Notes under the pieces: model-generated
The model's input: only the letters and a program-made list of their open reading frames with translations
Databases searched by the model: none
Told to the model about the DNA's origin: nothing
Shown here: piece after piece, positions 57,236-64,000 of the stretch
Position numbering within the stretch: the first letter of the stretch is position 1
Layout: each line of letters opens with the position of its first letter
NCBI RefSeq assembly: GCF_001411555.2
Contig: NC_049912.1
Span: forward strand, 23,197,722-23,261,721
Length of the DNA: 64,000 nucleotides
Direction of reading: 5' to 3'
Source: Juglans regia
Taxonomy: Eukaryota; Streptophyta; Magnoliopsida; Fagales; Juglandaceae
Made by a program: the position numbers and the translations under genes

Positions 57236-60200
57236 AATAGAGAGTAAATAAATAAGGATCAAATAAATACTTAATTATACATTATATATTTATTGTTTAT
57301 ATAAATAAATAACTCACTCAATTAAGTATATAAATATTAGTAAACATTTTAGACATAATAACTAATTATAACTAATATGTGCTTATTTTTGTAAGCAATT
57401 AAAATAAATCAACTTATACTAAGTTATAATATTAATATTAAGAAATAGATAAGTATCAATTATAATAACAATTATATAATAAATACTAAAATTAAATAGG
57501 TATCAATTAATAAGTAACTAAGATATATAATAAGAATTAAAGTGATAATTTAGGAATAGTAACAATTTAAATTATATAATAACAATTTAAATTGTAACAT
57601 TCGAACGTTTTAGCTCATCACAATGCAAGAAAATCGAGCGGAAAATTTCTAGTCCAAATTTTTTCACATTCAAACGTAAATAATGTACATTCGAACGTGA
57701 AGGGAGGACATTATTCAATAGTTAGTATTTATTAATATTCTAGTTATATATATATATATATATACTATAGTATACATATATATATTATATAACACAACAT
57801 AATATATTATATTATATTATATATTATATACACTATATTATAACTAATATATAATATGTTATAACTAATATTATAACTATTAAATCTTTTTTTTAGTAGT
57901 TATTATTTTCTCGACTTTTTTTTGAAAATATTATTCAATTTCTTTGTGTTGAAACCCAATTCAATTTTTGAAAACATTCAAACGGTAGTCTATTAGTGTA
58001 TAGTATTAGTATATATCTATTAGTATTAGGATAAGTACTAATTAATATACGTATTATAACTATTAAATATTTTTTTAAATAGTTATTGATTTTCTCGATT
58101 TATTTTTGAAAACATTATTCAATTTTTTTTTTTTTTTTTTTGCTGAAACCCAATTCAATTTTTGAAAACATTCTAATGGTAGTCTATTAGTGTATAGTAT
58201 TATTATATATCTAATAGTATTAGGATAAGTACTAATTAGTATACATATTAATATATATAGTATTAGTATATATATTTTTGGTACATAAATATATAGTATT
58301 AGTTTAATATTATATGTTATATAAATATATTTATATACTATAAATATATAGTATTGGTATATAAATATATAGTATTAGTTTAATATTGCTAATGGCCAAA
58401 ACGGAATAATTAATAAAAATAACAATAATAATTTTATGAATATAATAATAATATCACATATTTAAGTTAAATCTGTTGATGTGTTTGATGTAATGTTATT
58501 TTAGACAACTTATTAAGAACACAATACATTCTTAAAATCTAATATCAATTATTGGGAATTAAATTTTACATTTTTAACAAATTTCAAATTACTAAAAATG
58601 TTAATCTTGAACCTAATATTATTACTTATAGTTAATAAAAAAATAATAGTTTCATTAATATTTAATTCCATTACTTTATACTTTAATAATTTATCCAACG
58701 TTATTAAAATTAAGATTTATTCCAGAAGTTTTAAAATTATTAATAAATTGTTTTATTTAAAATTACTAATATGATGTACACATTTAGAAATAAAACATTA
58801 TAGTATTAATTAACAAGGAATAAATTAATATATAACATAGACATTTGGCTATAAATAATAAAACTAACAACAACAATATACTATATATAGTATATAGTAT
58901 AAATATATAGTATAGTAATAGATATAATATAATATAATATTATATATAGTATGCTATATGTTATAGTATACATGTATACATTATAATATATAACATATAT
59001 TAATAATATAATATATTATTAATATATTTTTGGAAATTCAATCATGAAACGTTCGAACGTAATATTTTCTCACGTTCCAACGTTTCCTTCCATGTTGGAA
59101 CGTTACTCAGAATGACGTTCAAACGTTTCGTGTATATATGCCCAAAACTTAACGGAGAAACGTCATTTTTACTGTTCTTCTTCTTCCACCGTTTGCACGT
59201 CGTCACTAAACCATCGCCGCCGCTGTCAAATCCTGCCACAACCGTCGCAAAAAAGTAGATATCCCTATTTTATCCTCTTACATGTTTTTTATTTAAGATT
59301 TAGGAGGAAATTGTTTCAAAACAAAGTTAGTGGTGGCCAGATTTTCAACTCCATTTTTCGACCACCACAAGTTGTCATTGGCCAAATGGTTACCGTAGAA
59401 AAGTTTATTGAAGTGTATACTTCATTTCAATGGTGGCATTTCACCACTTAGAACCGTGGTATGTGATTTTTCGAGATTTTTTAGAATGGTTGAGTCAATT
59501 CAGTCATTCTATGTCGTAACGTTCGAATATTTTGACAGAACATTCAAACATACGACGTTTCAATTACATAGTCATTATGCCTTCCACGTTCGAGCATATA
59601 TTTTTTACATTCAAACATTACTTTTTGTAACATTTATGTTTACATACAACTTTTTAATTTATTCGTCGTTATGCCTTCCACGTTCAAAAATGTTTATTTT
59701 ACGTTTGAACGTAAAACACATGCATTCGATCATGTCACGTATACGTGCGAATGTAAAACACATATGATCGAACGTATAATATCCATGTTCGAATGTGTAA
59801 GGCATAAGTCATGGCATTCGAACGTACCACATTTCAAAATTCTTAGTCGTTATGCCTTAACGTTCGAACGTTAATTGTTATGTTTGACCGTTAAATACAT
59901 ACGTGCAAACGTTTTATCTAAACATTCGAACACATGTTTTACTATGTTTGAACATTAATGCGGAGCAGTTTAAAATTAATACGAAAGATGCATCAATAGT
60001 ACTTATAATTTTTTTTTCGTTTTTATTTTTAGGATATGGCTCATCATTTGCATACCAAGAAACGGAGGAGGGAATGAGCCACTTAGGAGACTGCTCGGAT
60101 TGGGACTCATACTGTTATGGTGGAGCGAGAGGTCATGATCAATGAGTTCGAAGAGCTCAGATGGGAGCAAACGCACCTCAGAGATGTCTTCATTAGTAGA

Positions 60201-61750
60201 GGCTGGGGAAATATCTGCACATTGAAGGGGAATGTATACTCCTCAATGGTTCGAGAGTTCTATATGGGGATGTGTTCCATGTCTCAGGACACATCCTCTC
60301 AACCATCATTCTACATGGGGTTTCGTTTGAGATTTCACCAAATGTCATCACCGAACTCCTCGAGATTCTTCGAGGAGTTGAGACATCGACTACAACTGAC
60401 TCTCTAGCCTTGGTTCGCACATCTACATTTGCACATGGTACACTCGATGCAGATGTAGGTACTTCTGCATCATCTACTGGTCTAGTTGAGCCATCATCAG
60501 CCAGAAATGCAGACCGGTCAGATGCCGAGAGAACGGACCTTAAGGCTCGGGATGATGACCAAAACTAGGATTTCTACATCCTCACCAGGAAAGACAGCAT
60601 GCAGATCGAGAGGAATAACGTCTTCAACCTAATACATCTGCTACATTTCTTTCGCATGTTGCAACTTATTGTTGCAACAAACTTGGATCCTATGGAACAT
60701 AAGACAACATTTAGTCGGATTCAGGCATAGTTTTTTATACGAGTGGCACGTGGAGATCCCTTCGATTTACCATTGCACATCTTTGAGATGATCCATTAAG
60801 AGACGAGCATTGTCTCCACGGATAACCTTTCATACGGTGTCATCATCAGCCGGTTATTACTTGCTCAGAGAGTGCCACTCCAGCGGGAGGAGCGGGTCAC
60901 AGATCAGATAGTCCCCTCGACATAGCATTGGACAGGCGAGGGGATATCCTCGACGTCAGCCACCCCTGTAGCGGATCTAGTTCCTCCGACGCAGCTCGAG
61001 CCCTGTGTGGGGAGTAGTAGTCAGCAGCCGACGAGTACATCTGCAGGATATGCACTGCCTGCTTGGGTTGATGAGGTGATCTCATAGCTGACTGCGCATA
61101 TCGATTGACAGATCGTGGCTGTAGAGGAGTCTGTCGCTGAGATAGTCCATCGTGTAGGTATCCTCAAAGATAAGGTTGATAGCTTGACTGAGGAGATACA
61201 GGGTACGAATTTTGCGAACAACGCGTTCGTCTAAGTGTTGTTTACGAAATTCTATCATATTTTGTATTTTACTTTTAATATATGTAAGGAACAATATTAT
61301 TTAATATATCTATTATTTTTTAATTTCAATTCTCAATTTTCTTTAATGTTAGATTTTTTAACTTTAATATTAAATCACTGCACTTCAAATATATATAAAC
61401 ATAAATATATTTATATATATAAATAGATAATTATATTTTAAAATTTGTGTATATATAAATATATATAAGTCAATTTTTTAGACTTGTTCACAAATTATGC
61501 ACTATAAAAATCACATAATTTTAAATTAGAGTCATATTTAATTTAAATTTATAATTAACGTTCGAACGTTAATTACTAACATTCGAATATTGGCGCCAAA
61601 ATATTTCACGTTCACTCGTAAGTAATCACAATGTTCGAACATAAATTTTTCCTACGTTCGAATGTCAAAAAAATCTCATATATCTTTAGTAACAGTTTGG
61701 AGACTGTCATAATTTTCCAACCATCACTAAAAAGTAATTATGTTGTAGTG
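57236..61750. mobile_element. decayed second member of the CACTA-1 family
   Basis: From about 57594 it parallels CACTA-1: ACGTTCGAACGT-type sites (perfect at 59049-59060, 59860-59871, 61558-61569), a remnant of the E2F-like motif (GAGCGGAAAATTTC at 57635), a leader region, the transposon-protein relic, and an end TTGTAGTG at 61743-61750 matching the CACTA-1 right end. The 185-bp array is absent; the interior has AT-rich repeats (57955-58230, two copies of a block with TGAAACCCAATTCAATTTTT). No CACTA left end was found. Confidence 0.75.
60117..61233 (+). pseudogene. relic of the plant-transposon-protein gene (copy of 10593-11644)
   Basis: Starts with the same ATG and MVEREVMINEFEELRWEQ, then SRGWGNICTLKGNVYSSM. 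A frameshift falls near 60300 (the SFEISPNVI segment continues in another frame). In-frame stops follow at about 60566, 60728 and 60798, and the coiled-coil tail (SVAEIVHRVGILKDKVDSLT) runs to about 61233. The upstream mini-ORF with its TGA before the main ATG is also conserved (about 60036-60077). Divergence from CACTA-1 is substantial, so the copies are old relative to each other. Confidence 0.8.
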
Positions 61751-61931
61751 TATATTTACGACTTTATTTACATAATTCTACGGACATATATATATATATG
61801 TCAAAATTTAAATTAAAAAATAAAATATTGATTAAATGGAAGTACTGTTACTTAATATATATAATATTTACGTGTAGCACTGTGATTAAAATATAGCGAG
61901 CGAAATTGAAGGTGCCATTTAAATCCTATCT

Positions 61932-61981
<50 letters not shown>

Positions 61982-62971
61982 GAGATAGACAAGTCAATTT
62001 GTTCTTGTCAAGAATCGTGGTCCTTTCACTACATCTGGCCCGTTGTCGTCGCAATATATACTTTCGCTATCATCTGATCAGGTCTAATTAATGGAATGTC
62101 ACACAATAGATCTATATGTGACTGACATTCCATCATAGAATGACTGGCGCCGAAGCATGTGCTTAGAAATTTTTAGGACACATCGGTGTCCAAGCAACCC
62201 ATCTGTGAAGTAATGCATCCTCGATCGGTCAACCGTCCATTCATGCACCCTAATTTCTACGAGCTAGCTAGGTTTAGTCTTTTCCATCTACGTGCCGGAA
62301 ATTCGTTTTCTTGACTCAACTTATATATATTGAGGCGACTAATTTGCAGCGAATGTATGATTTTTTCCTGCGACTATTTCTTATCGTCGGAAATTAAATG
62401 TCATTTTTCTTGTAATACGCCCCACAATTGACTTTGGAATGCTGAGTTCGTAAGAAATGAGCCAAACAAATTTGGAATTGCAATTGAAAGTTCACCAAGA
62501 ATATTAATTTGTTCTAGAGCCTTTAAGAACATGAGGAAAAACCAAAAATAACAGAATAAGATCAAGACGACCTCAAAACTTCTCCGCGATCAGCAGGAAT
62601 ATCAATGTTCAGTTTTGAGATAATCAACAACGGGTGGCAACCATTAGAACCAAAAAAAAAAGGTCTTCTAGCTAGGGCCATCACTTTAAAAATGGGTTTA
62701 TATAAATATATATATATATATATATATGTAGTACATTAGTTAATTATTAGTGACCAACTTTTTAAACTTGAGTAACAAATTTAATTCTTGCAACCTTTTC
62801 ATGACATAATCTTTAGACCTGGATAAACCCTCAAACCTAGCTGGATGATTAATGACGTGCATTCAAGCCAAATCTCCTAGTACAAAAGTTATGTGGTTTT
62901 GGCCTATTAAAATTCGATTTCATCTATTTTGTCTCTTAATCTTTCCACGCATCCATTCTTCTCTATATCCG
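61751..62971. other. intergenic; (AT)n and a CACTA subterminal fragment
   Basis: (AT)n at 61939-61978 and shorter ones near 62705-62726. 62334-62417 has GCGACTAATTTGCAGCGAA and TTTTTCTTGTAAT, resembling the right subterminal end of a CACTA element of the CACTA-2 type. No gene seen. Confidence 0.5.
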
Positions 62972-63099
62972 CACTATAAGAAAACTGCTTATTTGCAACC
63001 AGTTAATTCTAACGAAATGACTATTTGTAACTAAAATTAGTTGCGAATAGTCTTTTAATCGTAATAAATTAGTCACAAAAGTCCATTTTTCTTATAGTA
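62972..63099. mobile_element. 128-bp CACTA MITE with CCG target duplication
   Basis: CACTATAAGAAAACTGC at the left and TTTTTCTTATAGTA at the right (last base changed), flanked by CCG on both sides (62969-62971, 63100-63102). Shares AACCAGTTAATTCTAACGAA-like interior sequence, inverted, with the 51841 element. Confidence 0.8.
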
Positions 63100-63102
63100 C
63101 CG

Positions 63103-64000
63103 TAGATGTGTTATTGTTTAATTTGTAACTTTAGGACTGTTTGATAAGTTTGAAGTTTGGAATCTTCAAATTAGCTGAGATTTGGAGGGGGATTTACTTT
63201 TTATTGACAGCTACTGTAGGGTTCGTTGCAAGATCACGTCACTAAGTATCAATATTGGAACCTGTTGGTCTGATTGTGGTCCAAAAAGCCGTTGAATATT
63301 AATTTGTTTCATTATTGGATATATCTTCATCTCCATCTTATAGTCAATTTTTCGTGCTTAAATTTGTAGAAGTTGTATTATGATCATGTTTGAAGTCATG
63401 CCCACATGCATGTTTTACCAAAACCAATGTTCAAGTGCTTAAAAAACCAACTTGTGTGCAAATTGCATGCATGCGCGTAGTTCTCTTCGTGTGAACAACA
63501 ATATTACATGTACATTGAATTCTTAGTCTCAGATCTTCTTAATTTTCTGATCTCATTAATTAGTATTTCTTAATTAATCCACATATACTCGAAACTATTT
63601 AGTTACATATATATAATATAAGCTGATCAAGTCATGTCAGATATACATATATATATATATATATTATTATGAAACATAATTGTTAGTTACACCATCATTT
63701 TGAATAAGGTCCCAAATTCATGTCCAAGTTTAATGATTTTGTTACACGTTTCTTATAATATCCAATTACAAGTTCATCCGCTCTTTCAACCGTCGATTAA
63801 TTAACCATATCTTATATTAACTCACTAATCCGAAGAAAATATCATCTTGATCATGCTGTCCAGCATTACAGGGATTAATTAATTTTTCGTCCAACTTGCA
63901 AGGGGTCCTGCCAACAAGTCGATATTCCTTCTAGAGAATGCACCTTTCTAATATTTTTATCATATATGGATAGATATATATATATATATATATATATAAT
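63103..64000. other. AT-rich intergenic, nothing recognised
   Basis: No coding or structural feature beyond (AT)n tracts at about 63641-63662 and at the window end. Confidence 0.5.

Noticed and set aside
1..64000. tRNA, rRNA or organelle-derived insertions
   Set aside because: I saw no cloverleaf with tRNA A- and B-box sequences and no rRNA-like conserved core; a tRNAscan-SE or Infernal run would be decisive.

Overview
The window is plant nuclear DNA. It is AT-rich, with Ty1/copia, Ty3/gypsy and LINE remnants, several CACTA elements, MITEs, GT-AG introns, plant-type TIR-domain genes and an LRR receptor kinase. The AT-rich MITE with TTAGGC ends and the style of the TIR genes remind me of Fagales (walnut, pecan or bayberry relatives). 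That is an impression, not a proof. Most of the 64 kb is transposon-derived. I see only one convincingly intact host gene.

Layout: 1-2947 is the 3' part of a dead Ty3/gypsy chromovirus (RT, RNase H, integrase, chromodomain, LTR). 5157-12289 is a 7.1 kb CACTA element (CACTA-1) packed with the 12-bp palindrome ACGTTCGAACGT, E2F-like palindromes, a 185-bp tandem array and a two-frame 'plant transposon protein' gene. It abuts a LINE fragment (12290-13390, minus) that itself holds a MITE. 15659-16413 is an intact two-exon TIR-only gene (TIR-A), and 16.6-21.1 kb is a mosaic of direct and inverted copies of its flanks. 22241-28282 is a second CACTA element (CACTA-2) with a perfect AAA target duplication; it has captured host exons, including the KIX exon of Mediator subunit MED15. 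28702-28950 may encode a small secreted peptide. 29250-34592 is a degenerate Ty1/copia element on the minus strand.

34.6-45.9 kb holds a TIR fragment (TIR-D), an LTR-element remnant with a GC-rich internal region split by a 541-bp hAT-like MITE, a possible LEA-like last exon, and a broken LRR receptor-kinase gene (40.85-42.52 kb, minus). 45978-46722 is TIR-B, frameshifted near its start. 50.8-51.75 kb is a copia tail. 55577-56180 is TIR-C, which is 5'-truncated and has lost its splice acceptor. 57.6-61.75 kb is a decayed second copy of the CACTA-1 family. Small CACTA MITEs lie at 51841-51978 and 62972-63099.

Interpretation: this is a dispersed cluster of TIR-only immune-type genes, four traces with one intact, being shuffled and broken by transposons. 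The most novel material is the internal architecture of CACTA-1, the gene capture in CACTA-2, and an apparently gene-less copy of the TIR-A flanks. All calls come from reading the sequence; no database search was run.
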